Part shown: positions 46,641 through 58,100 of the stretch, piece by piece
Layout: every line of letters begins with the position of its first letter
Numbering within the stretch: the first letter of the stretch is position 1
Assembly: GCF_008831285.2 (NCBI RefSeq)
Contig: NC_045148.1
Span: 10,483,001-10,547,000, forward strand
Direction: 5' to 3'
Length of the DNA: 64,000 nucleotides
Source of the DNA: Nymphaea colorata
Lineage: Eukaryota > Streptophyta > Magnoliopsida > Nymphaeales > Nymphaeaceae
The notes under the pieces: generated by a model
Seen by the model: the letters and a program-made list of their open reading frames with translations, nothing else
What the model was told of the DNA's origin: nothing
Database searches by the model: none
Position numbers and translations under genes: made by a program

Positions 46641-46846
46641 GTTGACAGGCTTCTTTTCTCCTCCAAAAGAGAATATTTGAATAGATGCTTGAGAAAATCA
46701 GAAAACTAACCTGAATCCGAAACAGTAAAAGTGAGTAAACCAACTCTCTACTACGCGTTGACATGCTTCTTTTCTCCTCCAAAAGAGAATATTCTTGAGA
46801 AAATCAGAAAACTGCCCTGAATCCGAAACAGTAAAAGTGAGTAAAC
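46641..46846. repeat. Tandem duplication of about 100 bp inside the LINE
   Basis: Copies at 46641-46740 and 46757-46846 share long strings such as CTTCTTTTCTCCTCCAAAAG and ATCCGAAACAGTAAAAGTGA. The second lacks about 10 bp. It lies in the linker between endonuclease and reverse transcriptase and adds to the frame damage. Confidence 0.85.
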
Positions 46847-47263
46847 TATGAACAGAAACTGTTCTAGGAGAAACATGTAGTTTGGATGATGAGCCAAAAG
46901 CGCCCATCCAATGGCTGTTCACTAGGCAGCGGTCAAGGCGGCATTATATATTCTCTAATCCTGTTCTATTGTTAGAGCAAGTAAAGTGGTCATGCATGAT
47001 GGAGTTATTGTGATCAAATATGAATGACACAAACAAATCGCAAGATTTTTGCTTTGGGTCCGGCCCGACTTATCCTCAGGTCCCCGAAGATAATTGAAAT
47101 CACCAATAAGAGCATAAGGGCAAGAGATGCGATAATCACTAACCGAAGTTCAACATATGGGTAGCTCTAATAACAAGATTAGGGCTCATGTATACACCAA
47201 AAACCACAAGCAGACCCAAAGGAGAAATTAATGAGGTTCCAACGAAGAAGCACAGTTGGGTTC

Positions 47264-50200
47264 TGTTACGTCTGCCCTTGTAGCATCTCAGAAGAGAGAC
47301 GAACGCAACCTCCCAAGACCTCTTAGTGGCGAAGTAGCTGGCCCAAGCTTGGCCTTACAAACTTTTCTACCCGGCTGAACACAATCCCAGCTCAAATGGC
47401 CCTTGGGTAAGGATACAAGGAATGTCTTTCCCCTTCGCTAAGCTAGGTTTGAACCTACTACAACAATGTGGGTTCGAGGCCGTACAAGCATAGCGTACAT
47501 ATGCATCTCATTCCTCATTCATTCAAGCATCCATCATTCACAACAATCCATCATTCACAACAAACCACGCATACAATCCCTAGGACGTGCAAACCATCAC
47601 CATGCACCTTAGGTAGGTCCGTAATACGGGTTCGTGTCCTTAGCTATCGAGCTTTGGAGGTAACCCAATCATTACACGTTCGGAGGCAAGGCTGAAAACA
47701 AATGCACCCACCCTCGGGACTATAAGGGGAACCGGGTGCCTACCTGGCTGAAGCAAGTTCAGCTAGCGACCAAGGACAAAGGCCAAAGCCCCTTGGTAAT
47801 CAGCACGTCGGTCTTCGCAAGTGAGGCGCCCGATCGAGATGGTCTCTCCTCCTTGCTCAAGACAAAAACAGCAAGGTCACTGCAATGGATTTCAGTGACT
47901 CAAACGGGAGAAGGGAATGCACTTAGCTGGAAGCTTTGAAACCCCTAGTGCACTGTCGAAGTAGGGGGAGGCAAGCGCTGACAAGGTGACAGCGTACACC
48001 ATTCTTCTCCCGGGATCAGCTCAGCACACGGTTGCTGGCGCTGCTCCTTCTTCTCAGCAATAAACACCAGAAAATACAACGAGAAGATTACTGTCCAAAA
48101 TGGCAAGGAAACAGAATATTTCCGAGCGTCGTTAGGAGACTTCATTGTGAGAACATTTTACCCATGTTCTTTGTTGAGCTTAGGGGGATGCAGGCACCGA
48201 TTAGCCCGGCGTAAGCTGGGTCTCCTAACTGGTGCAGCAGCGTCGATTTAGTCCATGCTGCCTCGCATCTCCTTCCACGGTTTGACTGTAAGTGGACTCC
48301 AACAAAAAGCAAGGCAGTCACTGAAAAAGACAAGGATGAAGTGCAAGGATTTGAAGGTGGAGAAGCGTCACCAGATCAAGAGTTAAACCCCTGGAGCAAG
48401 ACGAAGAAGGGGTGAGGCTAGCTTCGAATGACGCCGAAGCACGCACGCTGTCCTGGACAGCTAAAGCTCATTGGTTCTTTGGTGAATGTTCTGGTTTCTC
48501 AGGTGGTGCAGACATTTAAAAATTCACTAAAAATCAGCCGTACCTCGGAATGGGCTGAAAATTGGTGGGTAGCTGCCTCTGATACTTATGAAGGGACGCT
48601 CCAAAAACCACTTCAATCGGAGCCCTCTAAGGTCAAGTCGTTGAGGGTTGAAGATGCAGGACTGTCGCAGTAAACAGAACCTGTTCAGGAACAGGGGAGT
48701 CCGCCAGCGAGCTCAAGACCAGTCTGACTTCAAAAAATCACCCCCGCTCATCCAAATGCCCAAAAATCCTGAAATTTGGATTGAAGGGAGCTGACACACC
48801 CAGGAGTGGACGCCCAAAAGATTGGGCCCAAATCAGATCTCCTTGGGCCACTCGTTGATGCCTTTGTGGGTTGCAGCTGAGCAAGTTCAGTTCAGGTGGG
48901 TCTCCTCACAAGGATGGAACTCCATTTGGGGATTTCGATCAATCCGGGCCATTCAAACGAGGATTATAGCATTAAACTACAAGGTTAAGGTAAGAACAAC
49001 CCAATAAAGTGAAGGAGAATAGTCAGATCACCGGATTTTATGCATTTTCCCAATTTCTGATGAACTTGGGGTTGTTGCCGCCGTTCTGGCGGATATTACA
49101 GAACTCCTCCGCCGGTAGTCGCCGGATTCAGTCCGACGTCCATATCTCCCTCGTCTGAGCTCGGATTTTGGGGCTCTTAGGCTTGAAAGTTCCGTCTGGT
49201 TGTTAGGAAGGCAACCACGGTGGCCGATCACCAAGATTTGACACCGTTTTCTTCAAATTTGCAGTTTATCAAAGTATGGTCGGCGGCAGAACAGGGGAAA
49301 CAGAACCCGACGTTCCCCGATCGATTTCTCACTCGTTTTCGAGTGGAATCGGCTCAATCCAAGTTTGTTGGTTTCGTATTGATGTGCGGAAGATCACCAC
49401 AGCGTCCGATCATTGAAACCCTCACTAGATTTCTTCAGATTTACACATTATCAGGGTCTGGTTAGCGATGTCACAGGGACTGCTCCATTGTCAAATTAAC
49501 TCGGTTCCCTCTGTGATTCTCCTCGATTTCTCGCAGCAATCATATAATAGAAGCAGGTTTCAGCGTGTGCTACAGAAATCAACAAGTTCCTCACCGATTT
49601 AGCCCTCTGATCGCAGTGTTAGACAGTCGGTAGCGAACCGGCTGAATGCGCTGCGATCAGCCATTGGAATCAATGGAGTAACCCTTCAGATCAGTGGCAA
49701 TCGCTCGATCTACCTTCGGTGGGTTCCACACTGGTTGGAAGCACCTCCGGCGTCAGCAGCGTTAGGGTCACCTTCTGGAACGAACGGAACAACAAGAGGA
49801 AGCCATCGGAGATCAGGACTTACCTCTTGAAGACCGCCGGATGTCGAATGCAGCAGGGAAGACGACGCTGGAATCAGCGTATCCACATCCGCTGCTCTCC
49901 CTCGATGATCGGAGCCTCACAGCAGCCCCGTGGTCGAGCTGCTAGCACTTCGATCAATCTCCTCCTCGGTTCCGGCCAGCGGCTTCTCAGAACCAGCGTT
50001 TTCAGCAAATGGGAGATGGAAAAACGTAGTCGCCCGTCCGGTATTGGTCTCTGGCGCCAATCCTCTGGTTGCATGACTTTTCTACCGACGATCCAGCAAC
50101 ATTTCTGGCCTGGGGCTTCTCAGAAACGCAGGGATCAACAGCATTGGGGAAGGCAAGTTTGGCAGCCTCCCATGGTGACAAGGTCTCTCGTGCGAGAGGG

Positions 50201-51284
50201 AGAAACGTGATTTCTATTTCATAAAAACTTAGGGCATAATGCTCATCACTTAGCTTATAAAGCCACAGTGACCCGGGACGCCCCTGAACCGTCCCGGTAC
50301 AAGGATAAAACCGAAACATAAGGAAACTATGTACAAGTGCAACGATACGGCCGAGACGGCCTACCAAAAAGACTCCGACTCGGGTCTTCCTTCCGCTCCA
50401 AGGTGCTGCCTCGATGCCTCGCCTGGGTCCCAACCCACTTCGTCAAACTCGGTCTAGACGGCCTTCATCTCCGCCCGTCTTAGTTTTCTGGACTGTCTCT
50501 GTTCTGGACGCCAGAACATCCTCTGTGTCTGTCCTATGGCTGTCCGTCCTGTCTGTCAGCTCTGTCTCCGTTCTGAACACCTGAACGACTCATGTCCCTG
50601 TCCAGTCTGTGCGTCCATTGTTTGACTGTCTGGACTCTGACAGTTTCTGTCCAGAACACGCTATCTCCGTGGTGTGTCCAACATCTCCAACAAACTGAGC
50701 TCCGCCTACTTTGTCCAGCCTACTCCGCTCGAGTACGTCTGTCTTAGCCGGGATGGGCAGGATAGCCTCACCTTAGCCAAACTCTAAGGCATGAAGTCCT
50801 CGGGTCGATGGGTTAGCCTCTCCAGAAGTAGAGGCACTGGAGGTGTGTGGGACCTCTAACCCATTAACCTCCCTTGGCTGAACGGAGCCTCTGCTAGCGC
50901 TCCCCTCCGTTGTGGCTGGCGCGTCCGGGCTTTTGGCGTCGTCATTGGTCATGGTGGCCGTGGCTCCTCCTCGGGTAACCTCACTTGCGCCCTCGTCCTT
51001 TGCCCTGCAAAACACGTTAGCCTCACATTGTAAAGAAGCAGGTTCGTCGGTAGCAGGTGCCATCCCCGCTCGGCGTGGGCGCTCGGCGTGGGCGCTCGGC
51101 GCCCTCGTCTCTCGGCAGTCCCTCGGTGATGCGCTGCCCAGCGCCATCTTCGGCCGTGCTCGGCCATCTTCGGCGCCCATGGCCGGCGCTCGCCCTGCCC
51201 TGTAGCTGGCTGCTCCCGCCATCTGGCCCGGTCTCAGCGGTGCTGCCGGCTGCTCTCGGCCAGCTCGTAGGTAGTCCTGTAACA
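47264..51284 (-). repeat. 3' LTR (4,021 bp)
   Basis: In plus-strand terms it begins TGTTACGTC and ends CTGTAACA, giving TGTTA/TAACA ends. It matches 55133-59051 along its whole length with scattered substitutions and small gaps. On the minus strand it has a TATA-like TTTATAAG at about 50250, which places U3 at about 1 kb and R+U5 at about 3 kb. Reading frames inside it are shared fragments of LTR sequence and show no domains. Confidence 0.93.
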
Positions 51285-53659
51285 GATCCACCACCCTTGG
51301 ATTGAGCTTGTCCCCAAGCTCTAGTAGGGAAGCGATGGTGAACATGATCCCATAACTCCCACGATATCCTACTGTCCGGCCCTTCCCACTCGACCAGCAC
51401 CTCATGCCTCTGCCGCCCATCCCTTTGCACATGTCTGTGGCGCAAGATGCGATATGGCGTCGGTAACTGCGGTGGTAAGGGCTCGGCCCTCTCTGTTGGC
51501 TGCCCGTGGTGAGGTTTCAGCCGAGAGACATGGAACACGGGATAAACCATGGCCGACTGAGGTAGAGCCAATCTGTAAGCCGCCTTGCCTACCCTTTGTA
51601 GGACTGGAAAAGGTCCATAATACCTTGGCAGGAGTTTCGAGTACGGTTGGCCCAAGAGAGACCGTTGTTTCAATGGAAGCCTCTTGAGCCATACATGATC
51701 CCCAATTGAGAACTCCCTGTCTTTTCTGCCCTTGTTATAGTTCTGCCGCATGCGATGTTGGGCCTTAATGATATTCTTCTTTAGGAAATCTAGAAGTTCA
51801 TCGCGAGTACGAAGACTACAATCAACCTCGTCTTTGATGGATGTGCCTCTCTCATATCGGACAATGGTGGGAGGAGGGTACCCGTAAACAGCCTCATAGG
51901 GTGTCATGTTGATGGACGAGTAATGGCTGGTGTTGTAGGACCACTCAGCCCAAGAAAGGTACCTAACCCATGTATTCGGTCTATCCCCAGCATAGCATCG
52001 AAGGTAGGTCTCTAGCATGCGGTTGACGATCTCACTCTGACCGTCCGTCTGAGGGTGATGTGCGGTACTGGCTAAGAGTGTTGTTTCTGCCATCTTCAAG
52101 TACTCCTTCCAAAAGAGACTCATGAAGATTGAGTCTCTAACACACACAATCGTCTGAGGCATGCTATGGAGTTTCTCGACATAGTTGTGGTATACCTCAG
52201 CCACCATAGGCCCGTTGTAGTGCTTTGGAAATGGAGCAAAGTGGCTATATTTTGACAATCGATCCACCACCACAAGGATAGCTTCCTTGTTTTCAGATTT
52301 GGGTAGAGCGTCTATAAAATCCATGGAGACGTCTACCCAAGGCCTAGTTGGAATAGGCAAAGGGTGTAGCAAGCCGGGAGGCTTAATGGCCTCATACTTC
52401 TCTCTTTGGCACGTGTGACACTGCCTCACCATCTGCCTAACATCTGATTTGAACTCTTCCCACCAAAACTGCCCTTTGATGCGACTAGCGGTCTTGGCCG
52501 CCCCTTCATGCCCGGCGGAGGGTGTAGAGTGAAAGTGTTCAAATAACTCACGAATCAAAGGGGAGCCTTTCGGTATTACCACCTTCCCCTTGCGACGTAA
52601 TAGGCCCCCTTCTTGGCTGTACAAAGGTATGGAGCCCGGATGTTGTTGGAGAGAAACCGTCAATAGCCGAAGGCTCTCGTCTTCTCGTTGGGCTGTCTGA
52701 ATTCTGTCCCAAAGGTCGGTTTCTAGAACCGATAATGTCATCAGCTGCTCACTAAGGCGTGAGAGGGAGTCAACCGCCGTGTTATCAGCCCCACGTTTGT
52801 ATTCGATCTCAAAATCGTAGCCAATGAGCTTGGCTAACCACCGTTGCTGCGTTGGAGTCGATACCCTTTGTTTCATCATGTAGCGTAGGCTATTGTGGTC
52901 GGTCCTTACTTTAAACTTCCGACCAATCAAGTAGGGACGCCACTTTTCCACGGCCATCACGATGGCTAGAAACTCTTTTTCGTATGTGGAAAGTGGCTTT
53001 GCTCTTTGCGTAAGAGCCTTGGACATAAAGGCTATCGGGTGGCCAGACTGACTAAGGACGGCCCGTGGCTTAACACTAGAACTCATGGCTGTCAACGTGA
53101 TTCGTTCGTCACCACCGTCTTTAGAGAAACTCATTCGAAGGTTGGCGAAATCCCAATGGATTACTCCCAATGTCTCCAGCCATTGGATGCCTAACACAAT
53201 GTCAACTCCGCCTAGAGGTAAGACAAACACGTCCACCTTGAAGGGTACCTTGTTCATCACGAGTTCTAAATCCTTGCATTGTCCTTCGCAAGGGAGCTTA
53301 GAACTGTCTCCCACCATGACCGTGAATGGAGCTTGAGGCTCAATACGGCATCCCAACTTGTGAGCCATCTCTAGACTCATGAAATTATGAGTGGCTCCCG
53401 AGTCAAGGAGAACCACAATTCTGATCTGGTTGACATACCCTCCAACCCTCATCGCTTTAGCTTTGCTAGGGTCGGTCAAAGAATGGCAAGACTTCTCCTT
53501 TCCAAGTGCTGCCTTTACTAGGACCTCCTGTGGGACTTCATCCTCACTAGAATCATCGTCAATGGATGGTTCTTCATCATCTTTTAGGACTGCATACAAT
53601 CTTTTCTTTTTGCACTCGTGGCCCTTGTGCCATTTTTCTTCGCAATTATAACACAATCC
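51023..53659 (-). CDS. pol-like frame: zinc knuckle, protease, RNase H, integrase, chromodomain (RT absent)
   Basis: One long open frame of about 878 codons. Residues 2-15 are a CCHC zinc knuckle (CYNCEEKWHKGHEC) and DSGATHNF (85-92) is the aspartic protease site. At about 190-205 the frame passes from the end of the protease region straight into RNase H (GHPIAFMSKAL, KPLSTYEKEFLAI); the whole reverse transcriptase is missing. Integrase follows with the H/H/C/C zinc part (CHTCQREK), the first Asp (MDFIDALPKS), the second (VRDSIFMSLFWKE) and the Glu in HPQTDGQSEIVNR. The chromodomain comes last (RHEVLVEWEGPDSRISWEL). The last 87 or so codons lie inside the 3' LTR. The frame may encode a fusion protein but cannot reverse-transcribe by itself; mobility would need RT in trans. 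Confidence 0.88.
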   Translation of the reverse strand, partial: GLCYNCEEKWHKGHECKKKRLYAVLKDDEEPSIDDDSSEDEVPQEVLVKAALGKEKSCHSLTDPSKAKAMRVGGYVNQIRIVVLLDSGATHNFMSLEMAHKLGCRIEPQAPFTVMVGDSSKLPCEGQCKDLELVMNKVPFKVDVFVLPLGGVDIVLGIQWLETLGVIHWDFANLRMSFSKDGGDERITLTAMSSSVKPRAVLSQSGHPIAFMSKALTQRAKPLSTYEKEFLAIVMAVEKWRPYLIGRKFKVRTDHNSLRYMMKQRVSTPTQQRWLAKLIGYDFEIEYKRGADNTAVDSLSRLSEQLMTLSVLETDLWDRIQTAQREDESLRLLTVSLQQHPGSIPLYSQEGGLLRRKGKVVIPKGSPLIRELFEHFHSTPSAGHEGAAKTASRIKGQFWWEEFKSDVRQMVRQCHTCQREKYEAIKPPGLLHPLPIPTRPWVDVSMDFIDALPKSENKEAILVVVDRLSKYSHFAPFPKHYNGPMVAEVYHNYVEKLHSMPQTIVCVRDSIFMSLFWKEYLKMAETTLLASTAHHPQTDGQSEIVNRMLETYLRCYAGDRPNTWVRYLSWAEWSYNTSHYSSINMTPYEAVYGYPPPTIVRYERGTSIKDEVDCSLRTRDELLDFLKKNIIKAQHRMRQNYNKGRKDREFSIGDHVWLKRLPLKQRSLLGQPYSKLLPRYYGPFPVLQRVGKAAYRLALPQSAMVYPVFHVSRLKPHHGQPTERAEPLPPQLPTPYRILRHRHVQRDGRQRHEVLVEWEGPDSRISWELWDHVHHRFPTRAWGQAQSKGGGSVTGLPTSWPRAAGSTAETGPDGGSSQLQGRASAGHGRRRWPSTAEDGAGQRITEGLPRDEGAERPRRAPTPSGDGTCYRRTCFFTM
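51285..51298 (-). promoter_or_regulatory. Polypurine tract
   Basis: On the minus strand AAGGGTGGTGGATC directly precedes the 3' LTR, as expected for the second-strand primer. It is translated as SKGGGS at the end of the chromodomain tail, so the tract is inside the coding frame. Confidence 0.7.
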
Positions 53660-55006
53660 TTATTGGAAACGCTGGTCCCTCTCTTCCTTGGTTATGTAAG
53701 TGATCTTCCGTGGGGGAAGTTGGGGTGGGGGTGTGTCCTTCTTCTTGAAGTGCCCTTTGGTGTTCATGGGGGGTCTGGCCCGATGTGAGTCATACCCCTT
53801 CGTCTCCTTCCTTATGACACGCTTAAGTTCCATTTTCTCTTCCTTATCCCTAGCCACCTTCATACATACCCGAAGATCATGTAATTCTTGTGTTTGAACG
53901 ATCAGACGGATTTCTGGTTGCAAGCCTGCAATAAAGGCCCCTACAAGGGCATCTTTGTTCCAATCCTCAACTAGACATGACAACCTCTCAAACTGGTTTT
54001 GATATTCGATCACGGGTCCCATTTGCCCTAGGCTGTTTAGCTGCACATTGAAATCTCTTTGGCTGGCCCTTTCGAATCTCTCTATCAAACCTGCCCGAAA
54101 TTGGTCCCAATGTTGGTTTGGTGTCTTCCTCATAGTGTATTGGTACCAATGAAGAGCATTCAAAATACATCATAGCTCGATCGATCTTATTATGTTCATG
54201 GGCAATCCTTTGACATTGGAAGTATTTCTCGAACTTGCAAACCCAATCTCGAACCTTAGTCCCATTAAATGTTGGACACTCCATCCGTGGATGAGGCAAG
54301 GGTGCCTCCTCACGTGGTCTCTCTTGGCGTCCCCTTCGTGCAAACTGCCCTCTATGGATAGGGTATCCATCCTCATCGTGGAAGTCCTCATATGCTTCTT
54401 CAAACTCATCCGTTTCTGTTTGGGAGTGTTGGCGCCCTCTTCGTTGCACCGGTGGGGGCCTAGGGGGCCTAGCCACCTTTTGCCTATACTCTCGATGATC
54501 TTCTTTGACTGGGCTAGGGGGGTAAGATAGGTAAATTTCGGTTCTCTCCTTGGGTTTGTAGGCTGTCCTTCATTCAAGAGGGTAGCTCCACCACTAGCTA
54601 CTCCGATAGCTTGGGAGAGTAGGTGATGTAGCCCTTTCAAGAAGTCGGGTATACTCAATTGGGTGGCTTCCTTAGGTTCTTGCTGTGAAGTGCCCGGAGA
54701 GTTGTGGTTTGCTGGTTGGGGGATATTATTTGGGCCATGGACAGAAGCACTTAGAGATCGCCTCTCTATTTGGTCTATCCTCTCATTCATCTTTTCGTTT
54801 TGAACTCTCATTTCTTCGTATATTGCTTGATTTTCCCTCGTTAAGGCAGACTGTTGGGCTGTGAGCTGGTGTATTGACTGTATTAAGGCACTTAGTTCCG
54901 ATGGAGGGAGGCTTGGTTGAGGATTTATGTTGGCTATCATGGCTACTTCTTCACCCACGTCGATTTCTTCCACATCTCTAGCCAGCTGTTTATCTTTGCG
55001 TCCCAT
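53660..55006 (-). pseudogene. gag of the chromovirus, with two frameshifts
   Basis: It starts with ATG at 55006 (MGRKDKQLARDVEEID) and contains a coiled-coil-like stretch (LTAQQSALTRENQAIYEEM). Later come the gag core (TKVRDWVCKFEKYFQCQRI and WDQFRAGLIERFE). A one-base loss in a C run near 54515 and a small deletion near 54165 shift the frame. It ends in an in-frame TAA (53662-53660) directly before the zinc knuckle. It cannot be translated as one protein. Confidence 0.85.
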
Positions 55007-55117
55007 GACTGTTCTACATGACCTCGAAAGCTGAAACTCAAATGCCAAATGATGCTCACAACTACTATAACTTGCTGTTCAACCTGAACAAATCTGAACT
55101 GAAAAGTCCGCTAAGCC

Positions 55118-55130
55118 GCTCTGATTCCAA
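55118..55130 (-). promoter_or_regulatory. Primer-binding site (tRNA-Met type, one mismatch)
   Basis: On the minus strand TTGGAATCAGAGC lies two bases inside the 5' LTR. The standard plant initiator tRNA-Met site is TGGTATCAGAGC, so one base differs. The element at 60.4 kb has the unmodified form. Confidence 0.85.
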
Positions 55131-55132
55131 AC

Positions 55133-58100
55133 TGTTAGTCCGCCCTTGTAGCACCTCAGAAGAGCGACGGACGCAACCTCCCAAAACCTCTTAGTGGCGA
55201 AGTAGCTGGCCCAAGCTTGGCCTTACAAATTTTTCTACCCGGCTGGACACAATCCCAGCTCAAATGGCCCTTGGGTAAGGATACAAGGAATGTCTTTCCC
55301 CCTCGCTAAGCTAGGTCTGAACCTACTACAACAATGTGGGTTCGAAGCCGTACAAGCGTAGCGTACATATGCATCTCATTCCTCATTCATTCAAGCATCC
55401 CTCATTCACAACAAACCACGCATACAATCCCTAGGACGTGCAAACCATCACCATGCACCCTAGATAGGTCCGTAATACGGGTTCGTGTCCTTAGCTATCG
55501 AGCTTTGGAGGTAACCCAATCATTACACGTCCGGAGGCAAGGCTGAAAACAAATGCACCCACCCTCGGGACTATAGGGGGAACCGGGTGCCTATCTGGCT
55601 GAAGCAAGTTCAGCTAGCGACCAAGGACAAAGGCCAAAGCCCCTTGGTAATCAGCACGTCGGTCTTCGCAAATGAAGCGCCCGATCGAGATGGTCTCTCC
55701 TCCTTGCTCAAGACAAAAACAGCAAGGTCACTGCAATGGATTTCAGTGACTCAAACGGGAGAAGAGAATGCACTTAGCTGGAAGCTTTGAAACCCCTAGT
55801 GCACTGTCGAAGTAGGGGGAGGCTAGCGCTGACAAGGTGACAGCGTACACCATTCTTCTCTCGGGATCAGCTCAACACACGGTTGCTGGCGCTGCTCCTT
55901 CTTCTCAGCAATAAACACCAGAAAATACAACGAGAAGATTATTGTCCAAAATGGCAAGGAAACAGAATATTTCTGAGCGTCGTTAGGAGACTTCACCGTG
56001 AGAACATTTTACCCCTGTTCTTTGTTGAGCTTAGGGGGATGCAGACACCGATTAGCCCTGCGTAAGCTGGGTCTCCTAACTGGTGCAGCAGCGTCGATTT
56101 AGTCCCTGCTACCTCGCATCTCCTTCCACGGTTTGACTGTAAGTGGACTCCAACCAAAAGCAAGGCAGTCACTAAAAAAGACAAGGATGAAGTGGACTGA
56201 TTTGAAGGTGGAGAAGCGTCACCTGATCAAGAGTTAAACCCCTGGAGCAAGACGAAGAAGGGGTGAGGCTAGCTTCGAATGACGCCGAAGCACACACGCT
56301 GTCCTGGACAGCTAAAGCTCCTTGGTTCTCTGGTGAAGGTTCTGGTTTCTCAGGTGGTGCAGACCTTCAAAAATTCACTAAAAATCAGCCGTACCTCGGA
56401 ATGGGCTGAAAATTGGTGAGTAGCTGCCTCTGATACTTATGAAGGGACGCTCCAAAAACCATTTCAATCAGAGCCCTCTAAGGTCAAGTCGTTGTGGGTT
56501 GAAGACGCAGGACTGTCGCAGTACACAGAACCTGTTCAGGTACAGGGGAGTCCGCCAGCGAGCTCAGGACCAGTCTGACTTCAAAAAATCACCCCCGCTC
56601 ATCCAGATGCCCAAAAATCCTGAAATTTGGATTGAAGGGAGCTGACACACCCAGGAGTGGACGCCCATAAGATTGGGCCCAAATCAAATCTCCTTGGGCC
56701 ACTCGTTGATGCCTTTGTGGGCTACAGCTGAGCAAGTTCAGTTCAAGTGGGTCTCCTCGCAGGGATGAAACTCCATTTGGGGATTTCGATCAATCCGGGC
56801 CATTCAAACGAGGATTATAGCATTAAACTACAAGGTTAAGGTAAGAACAACCAAATAAAGTGAAGGAGAATAGTCAGATCACCGGATTTTATGCATTTCC
56901 TTAATTTCTGATGAACTTGGGGTTGCTGCCGCCGTTCTGGCGGATATTACAGAACTCCTCCGCCGGTAGTCGCCGGATTCAGTCCGACGTCCATATCTCC
57001 CTCGTCTGAGCTCGGATTTTGGGGCTCTTAAGCTTGAAAGTTCCGTCTGGATGTCAGGAAAGCAACCACGGTGGCCGATCACCAAGATTCAACACCGTTT
57101 TCTTCAGATTTGCAGTTTATCAGAGTATGGTCGGCGGCAAAACAAGGGAAACAGAACCCAACGTTCCCCGATCGATTTCTCACTCGTTTTCGAGTGGAAT
57201 CGGCTCAATCCAAGTTTGTTGGTTTCGTATTGATGTGGGGAAGATCACCACGGTGTCCGATCATCGAAACCCTCACTAGATTTCTTCAGATTTACACATG
57301 ATCAGGGTCTGGTTAGCGATGTCACAGGGACAGGGAGAGGGACTTCTCCATTGTCAAATTAACTCGGTTCCCTCTGTGATTCTCCTCGATTTCTCGCAGC
57401 AATCATATAATAGAAGCAGGTTTCAGCGTGTGCTACAGAAATCAACAAGTTCCTCACCGATTTAACCCTCTGATCGCAGTGTTAAACAGTCGGTAGCGAA
57501 CCGGCTGAATGTGCTGCGATCAGCCGCTGGAATCGATGGAGTAACCCTTCATATCAGTGGCGATCGCTCGATCTACCTTCGGTGGGTTCCACACTGGTTG
57601 GAAGCATCTTCGGCTTCAGCAGCGTTAGGATCACCTTCTGAAACGAACGGAACAGCAAGAGGAAGGCATCGGAGATCAGGACTTACCTCTTGAAGACCGC
57701 CGGATGTCGAATGCAGCAGGGAAGACGACGCTGGAATCAGTGTAGCCGCATTCGCTGCTCTCCCTCGATGATCGGAGCCTCACAGCAGCCCCGTGGTCGA
57801 GCTGCTAGCACTTCGATCAATATCCTCCTCGGTTCCGGCCATCTCCTCCTCAGAACCAGCATTTTCAGCAAATGGGAGATGGAAAAACGTAGTCGCCCGT
57901 CCGTAATTGGTCTCCGGCGCCAATCCTCTGGTTGCACGACTCTTCTACCGACGATCCAGCAACATTTTCAGCATGGGGCTTCTCAGAAATGCATGGATCA
58001 ACAGCATTGGGGAAGGCAAGCTTGTAGCCTTCCATGGTGACAAGGTCTCTCGTGCAAGAGGGAGAAACGTGATTTCTATTTCATAAGTGACCCGGGACGC

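Noticed and set aside
49719-50210. Plus-strand 163-codon frame, repeated as 57690-58040
   Set aside because: It is antisense within the LTR U5 region with no domain; the frames differ between LTRs, so they are not kept by selection.
50773-51432. Minus-strand 219-codon frame with Arg/Ala-rich sequence, and a similar one at 58297-58989
   Set aside because: Both lie in or across the paired LTRs, so their presence in two places is LTR duplication, not a gene family.
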